Positions 24,819 through 34,241 of a DNA stretch of 64,000 nt are shown piece by piece; position 1 is the first letter of the stretch; each line of letters opens with the position of its first letter. A program made the position numbers and the translations under genes. Source of the DNA: Planctomycetota bacterium (GTDB lineage Bacteria; Planctomycetota; Planctomycetia; Pirellulales; Pirellulaceae); the NCBI GenBank assembly GCA_016872775.1, contig VGZA01000024.1, forward strand, positions 1 through 64,000, given 5' to 3'. A model generated the notes under the pieces. The model ran no database searches. It saw only the letters and a program-made list of their open reading frames with translations, and had not been told where the DNA came from.

Positions 24819-27139
24819 GGTCCGCTCCGCTTGTCTAGCTTGACCGGCAACACCACCCGGCCGTATGTCCATTGCCGATCATATTCCTTGTCCAGCGGTT
24901 CGCCATCGCGATGCAAGGTGGTGGCTCGACGTTCCAATCGTCCGGCTAGAATCGCCCGATGCAGCCTGAGTTGCTCCGACAAGTCGACGAACGGCTGGTA
25001 CTTTAACGACAACTGCGTGTAGTTCTGACCTCCGGCGGCTCCGTACAACATCATGACATCCATGATTCTCGGCACATCCACGCTGGACGGTTCCCACGGG
25101 CTGCTCACCTCGCGACTCTCCTCGGAAACGCGCCGTTGCGTCAATCGCCATTCCAGGTTCTTGGGAAATCGCCCTTCGATGCGAGCCGACTCGCCGGGCC
25201 CCAGATGGCGGTCGATCGGATAGACGTTCCCGGCGAAATACAGCACCGGATCAAGCAACGTTTCCGAAAACGGATTGCGCACCACGCCCGTGACCTTCTC
25301 CCAGTTCGCATCGCTGACCAGTTGGACCTCATGCTCGTACTCGACGTTCTGCCACCAGCGCGCCAGCAACCCTGCCGACGACGCGGCCGGGACCGGCATG
25401 GCGGTCGTCTGCGATGCCTGGTCTTCCAGGTGCACCCGCAGGTCATAAGCGTCGGTGAAGATCGTCGTCTGGCCCTGGGAATCAAGCCCGCGCAAGGCAT
25501 CGCCTGGAAGGCCTTGCCACGAAAGTAGCATGTTCCGGTCCCGTTCGGGCGGCTGACCGGCGAACGGCAGATCGCAGACGAGTTTCAGGTCGTAGCCGGC
25601 CGACGACGGACTGAACATATTTACCCAGGTCGTGCCGCGCAGCGAGCCGCTGGCAGCGTCAAAGTCGACCAGGTCGACCTGATTCAGGCGGACCTGCCGC
25701 GGGCGTGCGCGGCGATTGATTTCCACCGCCAGCGTGATCGTACCGGCGGCGAAAATCGCCAGCGTCACCCAAGTCCAGTGGGGGCGCCGCAGACGCCGCA
25801 GCAGGAAGAAATCGGCGGGACCGATCAACAGCAGATAGGCGACTATGATCGCGGAGATCCAGGAAAAGGCAATCAAAGTGATTCCTCGATACTGATCCAG
25901 CGCCAGCTGCAACTGGCCCGCCATGTCGGTGTAGCCGATCGGCTTCTGCCAGCCCGTCGTCTCCACTTTCCGCTCATTCGTGGGGCGCAGTAACCTCGCC
26001 ATCAGACGGCCTCGACCCCGCCAGCGCGTCAGGGCGCCATCGTCCAGGTCGAACGCCACGAAGGTGATCTGGCCCAGTCCATAGGCATACCACAGTGCCA
26101 AGGGGCGCTCCCCTGGATTTCCGGATCCCTCGTAGAGCAGCGGAATACCCTGGGGCGATTCCATCACCGCCAGCTGCGGCAACGTCGCTTCGACCGTCCC
26201 TATTTCCAGTCGATCGGTACCGCCGGCGAAGTTTTCAATGCCAGCGACGCGACGCAGCGGAATCGTCTCGGTGATCGTGCCCGCCGACCAGCTCGCGAAA
26301 CGCGAACTCGAACCGGCATATTCCACCGCATTCCTTCCCACGCTCCAGAGCAATTTGCCGCCCATGCGAAGCCACTGGTCCAGCGCAGCGACGGTCGGGG
26401 GATGCAGCAACGCCAAGTGCTCGGGTTGACTCGTTCCCAGCACGAAATAATCAATCGCCTCGTATCCCACCCATGTCTCCGGTAACGAAGGCGATCCGTT
26501 CGCGTCGACGGCGTCGAATGTCTCCTGCTCGGCCAGCGACAGGTGCCGCAGAGACTGGTTCACACCCAGGTCGCCACCCAGCCAGACGATGAATTTGCGG
26601 GTCGAGGCGATCGGGGTTGCCAGGGATCGTAAATTGGCCGAGAAGGTCGCCGAGGGCAGAACGTCCCCTCGCGCGCCGCGAACCTCAACGGAAAATTCAC
26701 CCGAAGTCCGGCCTGGCTTGGCCAGCCGCAATACCGTGACTTCCTGACCGCCGTCCACGGGCCGCACGGAATTCACGAGCTCGCTGCCCGACTCGTCGCG
26801 GTGCCGGGCCGGTGTCCCGTCACCGTCGGGCGTCGTGATGTCAACAAACAGCCGCTGCGGGAACTGCCCCGCTGTTCGCACTGTCACCCAGACCGGAGTC
26901 CAATACCCGACCTTGAAATGATTGCCAAAACCGACCTGTACCGACGTGATGCGGAGTGGTGATTCGTCCCCAGGGTTCGACTGGGCGAACGCGCGAGTCG
27001 CCGCCGTACAATGCAGCAGTTGCAGCCACCCGGCCAGCAACAAGGGTAACAGCCGATGCGCAGCCGGCGCGCGACACGAGCGTCCAAAGGCAATGGTTCG
27101 CCCGATAAGGAGGCGATGGCTGTTCAGATTTCGAAGCAC
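24815..27139 (-). CDS. Large exported/membrane protein of unknown function, partner of the ABC ATPase
   Basis: Protein of 774 aa with a signal-type N-terminus ending near ATRAFAQSNPGDES. Residues about 65-180 look like beta-sandwich, and about 190-330 resemble a type-1 glutamine-amidotransferase-like flavodoxin fold (IDYFVLGTSQPEHLALLHPP, WLRMGGKLLWSVG). Two transmembrane helices sit at about 420-442 (LIAFSWISAIIVAYLLLIGP) and 450-468, separated by a basic RRLRRPHW loop. The C-terminal 300 residues are extracytoplasmic and not recognised. It is translationally coupled to the ABC ATPase. The architecture recalls membrane proteins of gliding/ABC-2 clusters, but it does not contain a permease, so transport cannot be claimed. 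Confidence 0.7.
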   Translation of the reverse strand: MLRNLNSHRLLIGRTIAFGRSCRAPAAHRLLPLLLAGWLQLLHCTAATRAFAQSNPGDESPLRITSVQVGFGNHFKVGYWTPVWVTVRTAGQFPQRLFVDITTPDGDGTPARHRDESGSELVNSVRPVDGGQEVTVLRLAKPGRTSGEFSVEVRGARGDVLPSATFSANLRSLATPIASTRKFIVWLGGDLGVNQSLRHLSLAEQETFDAVDANGSPSLPETWVGYEAIDYFVLGTSQPEHLALLHPPTVAALDQWLRMGGKLLWSVGRNAVEYAGSSSRFASWSAGTITETIPLRRVAGIENFAGGTDRLEIGTVEATLPQLAVMESPQGIPLLYEGSGNPGERPLALWYAYGLGQITFVAFDLDDGALTRWRGRGRLMARLLRPTNERKVETTGWQKPIGYTDMAGQLQLALDQYRGITLIAFSWISAIIVAYLLLIGPADFFLLRRLRRPHWTWVTLAIFAAGTITLAVEINRRARPRQVRLNQVDLVDFDAASGSLRGTTWVNMFSPSSAGYDLKLVCDLPFAGQPPERDRNMLLSWQGLPGDALRGLDSQGQTTIFTDAYDLRVHLEDQASQTTAMPVPAASSAGLLARWWQNVEYEHEVQLVSDANWEKVTGVVRNPFSETLLDPVLYFAGNVYPIDRHLGPGESARIEGRFPKNLEWRLTQRRVSEESREVSSPWEPSSVDVPRIMDVMMLYGAAGGQNYTQLSLKYQPFVDLSEQLRLHRAILAGRLERRATTLHRDGEPLDKEYDRQWTYGRVVLPVKLDKRSGP

Positions 27140-27214
27140 GATCAGATTACGCTATCCGGTTCTATTCGGTTCGGGCCAGCCACCGTCGGCAAGTCCTGAT
27201 CATAGTTGACTCGA

Positions 27215-27544
27215 CTAGGGCTTGCCAGCGTCTGGGCAACGACAGACAAGTTGCCGGCAGCCAGGACAGCCTGTGCCATATTTGCGGGTCACCGCCTCGG
27301 AAAGGTCGACCCCGGCCACGTTGGCGATTGTTGCCAGCCAGGCGATGACGTCCGCGAATTCGCCAAGACGTTCCTCGTGGCTTCCGCCGCGCAGCGCCGC
27401 AGCCAATTCCCCGACCTCCTCCATCAGCCACATGAACGTCCCATCAATTCCGCGGGCCAGATCCTTTTCATAGTACATCCTGCGAATCAGCTGTTGAAAA
27501 TCGGCGAGGGACACGTTGGCCTGCTCAGGCCTGTCATCGTTCAT
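27215..27544 (-). CDS. MazG-like nucleotide pyrophosphohydrolase
   Basis: Protein of 109 aa. The start at 27544 (MNDDRPEQ) is chosen because the family begins just before LADFQQLIRRMYYEKD; the frame is open up to 27712. The metal site appears as WLMEEVGELAAALRGG and LGEFADVIAWLATIANVAGV, the EExxE and ExxD pairs of the all-alpha NTP pyrophosphatase fold. The C-terminus has CPGCRQLVCRC, a likely zinc knuckle common to archaeal-type MazG-like proteins. Expected to cleave non-canonical NTPs. It lies 75 bases upstream of the large membrane protein on the same strand. Confidence 0.85.
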   Translation of the reverse strand: MNDDRPEQANVSLADFQQLIRRMYYEKDLARGIDGTFMWLMEEVGELAAALRGGSHEERLGEFADVIAWLATIANVAGVDLSEAVTRKYGTGCPGCRQLVCRCPDAGKP

Positions 27545-27794
27545 CGTCCGGAAGTCCTTATGGTGCGTACCGCGGGCGAAAGCGCGCCGTCGGCCTCGAA
27601 CCGCTACGGCCGGCAACAACGGTGCCTTTTGAAAATCCTGGCTTGTTTCTACAATGCGAACTCGATGCCGGAAAGGTGCCGGAAGGGTGACCGTGGTCGT
27701 GCAGGCCGGCAAGAAGTACAGGCTTCCGACGCAGAATCATTCCGGCGGGTGGTCGGGTGGTACCTGCGGCGGCCAAATCGGTTGGAAAACAACG

Positions 27795-28127
27795 ATGAGC
27801 GATGAAATCGAATTTGTGACCATTGCCAAAGTCGGCCAGTTGGAGGAAGGGGAGGGGACTGCCGTCGCCGTGAAAGAGCGGATGGTGGCACTGTTTCGAC
27901 AAAACGACCAGTATTTCGCGATCGACGATTTCTGTCCGCATATGGGTGCTTCGCTCGCCAGCGGTTACCTCGAAAATGGCGTGGTCACCTGCCCCTGGCA
28001 CGCCTGGCGATTCTGCATCCACGATGGAAAATGGTGCGATAATCCCAAGATCAGCATCGACAGCTTTCCGGTCCGCGTCGTCAACGACGAAATTCAGGTC
28101 CAGGTCCGACCGAAACGCGCGTCGTAG
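27795..28127 (+). CDS. Rieske [2Fe-2S] ferredoxin (NirD-like)
   Basis: Protein of 110 aa with start ATG at 27795, although the frame is open from 27654. The two cluster-binding boxes are complete: CPHMGASL near residue 47 and CPWHAWRF near residue 67, giving two Cys and two His ligands. Single-domain proteins of this type serve as electron carriers for oxygenases or as nitrite reductase small subunits. No oxygenase or nitrite reductase is adjacent, so the partner is unknown. The gene is divergent from the MazG-like gene. Confidence 0.9.
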   Translation: MSDEIEFVTIAKVGQLEEGEGTAVAVKERMVALFRQNDQYFAIDDFCPHMGASLASGYLENGVVTCPWHAWRFCIHDGKWCDNPKISIDSFPVRVVNDEIQVQVRPKRAS

Positions 28128-28164
28128 TGTCGTAGCTCACGTTACGCGGGGGCGATTCACACTG

Positions 28165-28809
28165 ATGGCCAGGAAACGAACCGTTTACTATGCCGATTCG
28201 CTGCCGCAGGCGAGCGAATTCCAGCGGTTGCTGGCCGGTTACGGCATCGATGGCCAGATCGAGTCGGGACGGAGATCGCTCGAGGTGGAACCATGCATCG
28301 CGGTCGCGGTCGATGAAGACGATTACGAATTCGCTTACGAATTGTCGTTAGGATTCGACGAGCGACACGACTCCGGCTTGGAATCCACCGACCCCGACCG
28401 TCGCGATGTCTCGCCGGCGGGCGATGACTGGCCAATCTGTTCACGGTGCCGCCAGCCGCGGACAGCGATCTGTCCCGCGTGCGGGAATCACGGACACGGC
28501 TGGCGGAGCGCCGACGCCGACGCGACAGGCGATCCGGAAACGGTTTTGGAGACGCGGGGCGATGAGTTTCGCGACGAGAACGGGAATCTGCTGTTGTTGA
28601 TTTGCCCCACGTGCGACACCCCGTTTGCGGCTCGTTTTGAACGCGACTGCGTACGTTGCCACCGCCGATTCAAGGATGGAGCGCGATCGGCGCCAACCCG
28701 CGGTCGGGGACAACCGTTTTCCAATCGGCAGATCGTACTGCTGCTCCTTTGTGCGCTGCTTGCTTACGTGCTGTGGGTGTTTTTGCTTTCCCCGCACGTC
28801 GATCCTTGA
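28165..28809 (+). CDS. Zinc-ribbon membrane protein with DUF2007-like N-terminus
   Basis: Protein of 214 aa, start ATG at 28165. Residues 5-60 (VYYADSLPQASEFQRLLAGY) resemble DUF2007, a small fold that senses or binds an unknown ligand. Then come cysteine pairs CSRCRQPRTAICPACG and CPTCDTPFAARFERDCVRCH, consistent with two zinc ribbons. A C-terminal helix IVLLLLCALLAYVLWVFLL anchors it in the membrane. Function unknown. It follows the Rieske gene after 37 bases. Confidence 0.75.
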   Translation: MARKRTVYYADSLPQASEFQRLLAGYGIDGQIESGRRSLEVEPCIAVAVDEDDYEFAYELSLGFDERHDSGLESTDPDRRDVSPAGDDWPICSRCRQPRTAICPACGNHGHGWRSADADATGDPETVLETRGDEFRDENGNLLLLICPTCDTPFAARFERDCVRCHRRFKDGARSAPTRGRGQPFSNRQIVLLLLCALLAYVLWVFLLSPHVDP

Positions 28810-28835
28810 GGCAAGCCTGCTTCCGCACAGCGTGC

Positions 28836-30749
28836 TCAGCTTTTCTTGGCGGGACCTTTGGTCTTTGTCCTAACCGCCGCTGGGCGCTTGATCCAGACTT
28901 CCGCGAGCTGGTTGGGGGTCGCTTTGTAAACGCCGGCGAACGACTTCTCGAAATCGGACGATTTCCGCAGCGTATCGAGCAATCGTTCAAATGCGCGCGG
29001 TTCCGTCGCGAGAAAACTCACAAAGCTGTAGCTCGCAACATCGTTCAGCTCCGTGGGAAGCTTGCGATTGATAAAGTCATCCGGTTTAGCGCAGGCATCC
29101 ACGGCCTGCGGAACAGCGTCATTGATGGCGAGCACCCGTTTGTCCGTGCCGTCGATTTTCGCGGCGGCCCAGCGTCCGCAGCCTTCGGCAAACCAGTGCG
29201 GAACATCGCCGAGGCTGGCAATGTAATTCGCGCCCAGTTGGTACGCGAGCAATGCCGTCAGCGGTTCATTCTTGTCACGCGGCAGGATCAGGGCGCCGTA
29301 CGAATCGAGTACGTCGAACTGCCAGTGTCCGCGCCATTCCTTCGGCAGCTCTCTTTTCTCCACCATCTGGCCGAACTCGGTGTAGTCGTATCGCTGGGCG
29401 AAGACAAACAGTGTCGTTCTTCCTTTGATCAGTGGCGAGTCGGCGTCGGCTCGGAAGATCTCAGCGACGCGTGGCGCGACCGCTTCCACCGTTTCGCCCA
29501 CGAACTCGAGGCTGTTGGGGCCGACATTGCCGAGCAACAGAGAGTTCCTGGTTGCGTGACGCGTCGCCGCCACACTGGGCATCGCCAGTTTCCAGTTTTC
29601 GTCCGCGAGTTGGGTGCGGTCCGTCGCCAGCTCGTCATGCGACGACCGCATCGCTTTGGCCAGCGACGATACACGCAGCAGGCTCATCGAGGCATCGCGG
29701 GCATCGAACGTCGCGCCTTCTCGGATCCAGGTCTCGATCTTGGCGATCAAGGCGTCCTCCAGCGGAGGCCGGCCCTGTGGCATGCGCTGACCGCCTCCCG
29801 TTCCTTTCAGCTTCTTCACCAACAGACTTTCGTCAGGATTTCCGGGGACAATCACAGGTCCACCGTCTCCCCCTTTGAGCAGCCCCTGGAAGGTTGCGAG
29901 GCTGAAATTTTCCCGAGGTCGCATCGTGCCGTGGCATGACGCGCACTGGCGCGCCAGTACGCCGGCGATTTCATTGGCAAAGCTGACCGTTTCCCCACCC
30001 GCCGACCGCGTGACCTGAAGCGCCGGAGCTTCCGCCGGCTTGGCGTCGGGGACGAGCGATGTCAGAGTATCCTGATCGCTGCCGCCGTCGAACTTCGCAC
30101 CTTCCGTGATCCATTTCTTCAGCACTGCCAGTTCGTCGCCCGTCACTTTCAATCCGCCGCGTGGCATGTCGCCGCTCTCAACAACTTCCACCAGCCGACT
30201 GCCGGCGGCATCTCCGGGGAAGATCACCTTACCCGCCTGCGGTCCTTTCATCAGACTGGCAAAGCTGGACATGCTGAACATGCCCTTCGCATCGTTGACG
30301 TGGCACCGACCGCACTTGGAAACAAGGATCGGCGCGACATGCTTGACGAAACTGGCCGCTCCCGCCGGCACCCCACCGCCGGAGTCCGGTTTCGCACCGA
30401 TCATCTCCGACGGTTTCTTGAGCTGCGGCAGTTCGTACCCTTCGAGTTCCAGCGCACTGTGAACACGTTCCAGCTTTCGATGGGAATCGTCGAGCAGTGG
30501 CAGCAGGTCGCGGCCGGCGCTCGCCGCCACTTTTTCGAGGTTCGCCTGCGCCTGCTTGATCAGTTCGACCGCCTCTTCGTATTTCTTGCCTCGCGACAGA
30601 TTGCCGGCCTTGGCGATCATGCCGTCAATCTGCGATATCTGTTTGCGTTGTTCGGCGGTCGGAGCCGCCGATACCGGTCGAGCACTGTTCGGCGCCACCA
30701 GACTAAGGATGACCAGCATCCGCAACAGGCAAGTACGAGACATCAGCAT
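28836..30749 (-). CDS. Planctomycete cytochrome-c-type protein with DUF1570-like C-terminus
   Basis: Exported protein of 637 aa; the ATG at 30749 (or 30743) begins a signal peptide (MLMSRTCLLRMLVILSLVAP). A coiled region at 35-110 precedes two cytochrome motifs, CGRCHVND near 145 and CASCHGTM near 268, each in a planctomycete-type cytochrome C domain (VKHVAPILVSKCGRCH, FANEIAGVLARQCASCH). The C-terminal part (about 390-620) has PHWFAEGCGRWAAAK, similar to DUF1570 peptidase-like domains but with no clear HExxH. The protein joins two modules usually found separately. It is convergent with the zinc-ribbon gene. An upstream extension of the frame to 31049 is rejected for lack of signal peptide. 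Confidence 0.8.
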   Translation of the reverse strand: MLMSRTCLLRMLVILSLVAPNSARPVSAAPTAEQRKQISQIDGMIAKAGNLSRGKKYEEAVELIKQAQANLEKVAASAGRDLLPLLDDSHRKLERVHSALELEGYELPQLKKPSEMIGAKPDSGGGVPAGAASFVKHVAPILVSKCGRCHVNDAKGMFSMSSFASLMKGPQAGKVIFPGDAAGSRLVEVVESGDMPRGGLKVTGDELAVLKKWITEGAKFDGGSDQDTLTSLVPDAKPAEAPALQVTRSAGGETVSFANEIAGVLARQCASCHGTMRPRENFSLATFQGLLKGGDGGPVIVPGNPDESLLVKKLKGTGGGQRMPQGRPPLEDALIAKIETWIREGATFDARDASMSLLRVSSLAKAMRSSHDELATDRTQLADENWKLAMPSVAATRHATRNSLLLGNVGPNSLEFVGETVEAVAPRVAEIFRADADSPLIKGRTTLFVFAQRYDYTEFGQMVEKRELPKEWRGHWQFDVLDSYGALILPRDKNEPLTALLAYQLGANYIASLGDVPHWFAEGCGRWAAAKIDGTDKRVLAINDAVPQAVDACAKPDDFINRKLPTELNDVASYSFVSFLATEPRAFERLLDTLRKSSDFEKSFAGVYKATPNQLAEVWIKRPAAVRTKTKGPAKKS

Positions 30750-30972
30750 TTCCAATCTGTGAAGGCTGTTGCGGGCAGAGCGGTAAACTCCGGAACTCGA
30801 TCGCCCGTCCGATTTATAAAATATACGCGACTTTCTCCGGCATTGGTAGAAAGATCGATCTCCGGCGTCCTGGCCGGATTGAGGAGGTACAAGACCGCCT
30901 GCGCCGGGATGTTCCTGGGTGCTCTTGCGTGTTCCGGCCTTTGGCGCGACCCGGTTCGTCACGAGACGCCGC

Positions 30973-31659
30973 CTATCGGCCGGTTTTTCCGTTGCCCGGC
31001 CCACGCGAACGGCCGCAGATACCATGCTCAATGGCAAACCACTCCGCAAACCGTTCCCGGTCGCGGTAGCTCGTGTTGCGGTTGTCGAGCAGGTGCCCCA
31101 GTTCGTGAAGAAGGATGTTATTCAGATAGTAGTCGCGGACGGAGGTCTCGGTCCACGTCAACTGCCATCGCCGGCGCCCGGATTGCGACCATATCCCTCC
31201 ATACATTCGAGCTTCAATCAGCTGGGCCGGAGTCGGCGGCCGATGAAAAGTCTCGACCAATCCTTCTTCCATCGGATAGAGGTACAGCGCACAGCCCCAT
31301 TGCATACCGTACAGCGGAAAAGTCTTCTTTTTCGCAGTCATGCGGCTCAATTGCACGACCTGCAACGGTCGAGTCAGTGTTTCGGGCAGTTGCGCAAGCC
31401 GTTCTCGAATCTCCTCGGGGGTCACTACATGGCGAAAGCCGCGGCCCGGTGACTGCACGATGATCCGGTAGGCGCCTTGGGCCTCTTCGTTCGGTTCGTG
31501 CCAGTTTTCCGGGGGCAGATGCGAGCGCTGAGCATTGATCAGGCCGCCCAGGGTGCGTTTGGCGCCGGGGAAATTGGGACGCTCAACCCGTGCCGACACC
31601 ACCGCATTGTTGCGCGCATGCGTGCGATTTCGAAGGCGACTTTGCGAGCGGAATTGCAT
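30973..31659 (-). CDS. Putative zinc metallopeptidase-like protein (HELGH)
   Basis: Protein of 228 aa without a signal peptide. The only clear motif is ILLHELGHLLDNR near residue 187, the HExxH zinc site, followed 20 residues on by ERFAEWFAIEHG, where a Glu could be the third ligand. The N-terminal half (LINAQRSHLPPENWHEPNEE, LPLYGMQWGCALYLYP) is not recognised. The start is uncertain since no ribosome site is obvious. It lies between two other minus-strand genes but with gaps of more than 200 bases on each side, so it is probably transcribed alone. Confidence 0.65.
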   Translation of the reverse strand: MQFRSQSRLRNRTHARNNAVVSARVERPNFPGAKRTLGGLINAQRSHLPPENWHEPNEEAQGAYRIIVQSPGRGFRHVVTPEEIRERLAQLPETLTRPLQVVQLSRMTAKKKTFPLYGMQWGCALYLYPMEEGLVETFHRPPTPAQLIEARMYGGIWSQSGRRRWQLTWTETSVRDYYLNNILLHELGHLLDNRNTSYRDRERFAEWFAIEHGICGRSRGPGNGKTGR

Positions 31660-31896
31660 GACGATTCTCCCCGAACCGATGCAGCCAACTGCACCGATCA
31701 GGGCCGACGACCCTGTTTCGACCTAACCTGAACGCACCTCCATACTAGGGCCGGAGGGTACCGCTTTTCAAGTCGCGTTTCTAAGTTCTACGGCAGCAAT
31801 ATCTTACGGATTGCGGTTCGAGGCTATTGACAGACGCGGCGGGACGTTTTTCGAGCCGAAATTCCCCCCGACACACCGTTCAAGCCACCCAGCCAA

Positions 31897-33771
31897 TCAA
31901 CTGGTGTCCGCTCGATACCGGCCTTTGTTGACCGGCGCGTCGTGAGACGTCGAAGATGGCGTCCCGTTTTTAGAAGGCCAGTACTGGTAGCCGGCGCCCC
32001 CGAGCGCGGCAGCGATGATCAACCCGATCAGGCCCCACACCCACCAGCGATGACCGGGCCGCGAACCGGTTGCCGAACTCGATCGTTCGCGCAGGGCAGC
32101 CTCTTTCTCGATATGCGAAACTTCCATCCCCAGATTAATGTCGCTGGCACTTGCCGATTCGACGGGGTTGTCGGCGGCTGCTTTGGTCTTGCCGCGTTCC
32201 CATTTCTTATTGGCTTGCCTTCCGCTGCCGCTATGGATGTCGATCTGAATATTTTTCAGGCCCTTGATCGTATCCTCGCCCCGACTCTCGGTGGTCGGAA
32301 AACTGCCGTCAAAAATCTGCGGCAGTACCTCGTCAAGAAGCGATTCGGACTGCGATGGATGCGCGGGTTCGGCGACGGGCATGCGAGGGGCTGGACTTGT
32401 CGCCGCGGCAGTGACTGGGGGCGCGGAGATTGTTCCGGAGCCACTGTCCTGCAATGCGGGATTCGGCGAACCGACCGGAGATTTTGCGCGTTCCGAGGGA
32501 CTCAACGATGGTACTCGGCCTTTTGCCGAGCCGCCGGTGGCGGGCAGTTCCGCTGCCGGCGCGCGGGCGAAAATGTTCGGTACAACTGGCGTCCGTTCCG
32601 ATGCGGCCTCGCGCCGTCCCAACGGGCCCGACCCTGAGGCCGGTGCCGCGACGGCAGCGGACGCGGAAGAGGAAACCGCGGCGGCCGCAGTCGCGGAGGT
32701 CGCAACGTTTGCCGCCGCGCCGGACGCTCGACGCTTGACCAACCACTGCCGCAGTACTTCGGCAACTTCGCGCGCGGACTGGTACCGTTGGGACGATTTT
32801 TTCCGCATCATGCGATTACAGATTTCGAGCAATTCCTCGGGGCAGTCGGGGCGATCGATGCGGAGATCGGGAGGCAGTTGGGTTTGATGCTTGGCGATCC
32901 GTTGCGCCAGCGATCCATCCGTAAATGGAGGATGCCCGGTCAACGCAAAATACATCGTGCAGCCGAGGCCGTAGATATCGACTCGGTGATCGACATCGTG
33001 GCTGCTGATGGCCTGTTCGGGGGCCAGGTAGTCGGCGGTTCCCAGCACATTTTCGTTGTGGGCAATCGTAAGCGATTCGCGTTCCGACTTGAAAAACAGG
33101 GCCAGTCCGAGATCAAGAATCTTGATCACTCCGCGTTCATCGACGAGTAGATTCGCCGGTTTAACGTCGCGATGAATCAAGCCTTTCTCGTGGGCGTGCT
33201 GCAATCCGTCGGCGGCCTGGACGATATATTCGGCGATGGTCTCGTAATCCAGGAAATTCGTGCCGCGTTCCTTAACAATCTGACTCAGATCGCGGCCGCG
33301 CACATATTCCATCACCAGATAGTGATTGATGCCTTCGTTATCGATATCGTAGGCACGCACAATATTGCCGTGGGCCAGCGCGGCCGTCGCTTGCGCCTCC
33401 AGCCGGAATCGCTCCAGGTACGACGAATCGTTTACTTTGTGCTTCGGCAATACCTTGATCGCTCGAAGCTGATGGATCAAGGTGTGCTCGGCAAGATACA
33501 CGCTGCTCATGCCGCCGGTACCAAGGTGACGCAGCAGCCGGTACTTCCCCAGGAAGAACCCTTTGTACTTGCCATCCATGAGCTTGTCGCAGTGCCAGCG
33601 CGTCAGCAGGCCCTGTTCAATCAAATGCGATGCCACGAGATCGGCATCTTCGGGAAGTTTCCCGCCATGCTCCGATTCCAGTCGATGCAGCGATTCGGCA
33701 AGCTGCTGGTCGGTGGCGAGCTTGCTGCGCTTGACGTACTCAAGGAACTTGATCGTGGTTAGCTTTGCCAT
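31897..33771 (-). CDS. Ser/Thr protein kinase with C-terminal transmembrane anchor
   Basis: Protein of 624 aa (636 if the ATG at 33807 is used; MAKLTTIKF at 33771 fits the usual planctomycete start). Residues 1-70 are a helical region common before these kinases ([20 protein letters not shown]). The kinase domain (about 75-340) has [42 protein letters not shown] (DLG for DFG) and DYLAPEQA. A long Ala/Pro/Ser linker follows, then a helix [20 protein letters not shown] near 585. The tail of about 30 residues is outside the cytoplasm. This topology is the reverse of PASTA-type kinases and is frequent in planctomycetes. Substrates unknown. Confidence 0.9.
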   Translation of the reverse strand: MAKLTTIKFLEYVKRSKLATDQQLAESLHRLESEHGGKLPEDADLVASHLIEQGLLTRWHCDKLMDGKYKGFFLGKYRLLRHLGTGGMSSVYLAEHTLIHQLRAIKVLPKHKVNDSSYLERFRLEAQATAALAHGNIVRAYDIDNEGINHYLVMEYVRGRDLSQIVKERGTNFLDYETIAEYIVQAADGLQHAHEKGLIHRDVKPANLLVDERGVIKILDLGLALFFKSERESLTIAHNENVLGTADYLAPEQAISSHDVDHRVDIYGLGCTMYFALTGHPPFTDGSLAQRIAKHQTQLPPDLRIDRPDCPEELLEICNRMMRKKSSQRYQSAREVAEVLRQWLVKRRASGAAANVATSATAAAAVSSSASAAVAAPASGSGPLGRREAASERTPVVPNIFARAPAAELPATGGSAKGRVPSLSPSERAKSPVGSPNPALQDSGSGTISAPPVTAAATSPAPRMPVAEPAHPSQSESLLDEVLPQIFDGSFPTTESRGEDTIKGLKNIQIDIHSGSGRQANKKWERGKTKAAADNPVESASASDINLGMEVSHIEKEAALRERSSSATGSRPGHRWWVWGLIGLIIAAALGGAGYQYWPSKNGTPSSTSHDAPVNKGRYRADTS

Positions 33772-33852
33772 TTTTGAGGCGTGCATGCCGACAGCATGCC
33801 CAGCCATAAACGCGGAACAAGGACATGGAGGTTCCCACTGTTGCCCACCGCC

Positions 33853-33858
33853 TATAAT
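33853..33858 (+). promoter_or_regulatory. Candidate -10 element for the 34-38 kb operon
   Basis: A perfect TATAAT stands about 130 bases upstream of the glutaredoxin-like gene. The hexamer 17 bases upstream of it is a weak -35, so this is only a candidate. The same stretch could serve the divergent kinase gene. Confidence 0.3.
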
Positions 33859-33986
33859 CCATAGCCTAACACGGACGGACTGAAGATACCATCATCGCGG
33901 ATTGACCGTAAAGCAGGTTTCGCGGATTCGCCGCTCCGGTTAAAACGGTGTTGATGGTTTCCCGGGAATCCGGGGGACAATGATTT

Positions 33987-34229
33987 ATGGCTCCCAACAA
34001 TCGATCGGTCATCGTTTATACGCGTAGCGGTTGCCATCTTTGTGATGATGCGATCGAATTGTTGCGTGCCGAAGGACTTGCGCCGGATTGTATTGACATC
34101 GATGCCGACGCGCAGCTGGCAGCAAAATACACCGAATGCGTTCCGGTCGTCGTCATCGACGGTGTTGAGCGATTCCGGGGGCGGGTCAATTCCGTGCTTT
34201 TGCGTCGGTTGCTCGCTTCGCCCCGGTAA
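33987..34229 (+). CDS. Glutaredoxin-family (DUF836-like) protein
   Basis: Protein of 80 aa with a thioredoxin fold: VIVYTRSGCHLCDDAIELL near the N-terminus gives a CxxC site (C16, C19), and the cis-Pro block VPVVVIDG follows at about residue 51. The C-terminal FRGRVNSVLLRRLL is typical of the small DUF836/glutaredoxin-2-like group. It is the first gene of a row of five on the plus strand and may supply reductant to the enzymes behind it; this is inference from position. Confidence 0.85.
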   Translation: MAPNNRSVIVYTRSGCHLCDDAIELLRAEGLAPDCIDIDADAQLAAKYTECVPVVVIDGVERFRGRVNSVLLRRLLASPR

Positions 34230-34241
34230 GGACGGGAAAAC

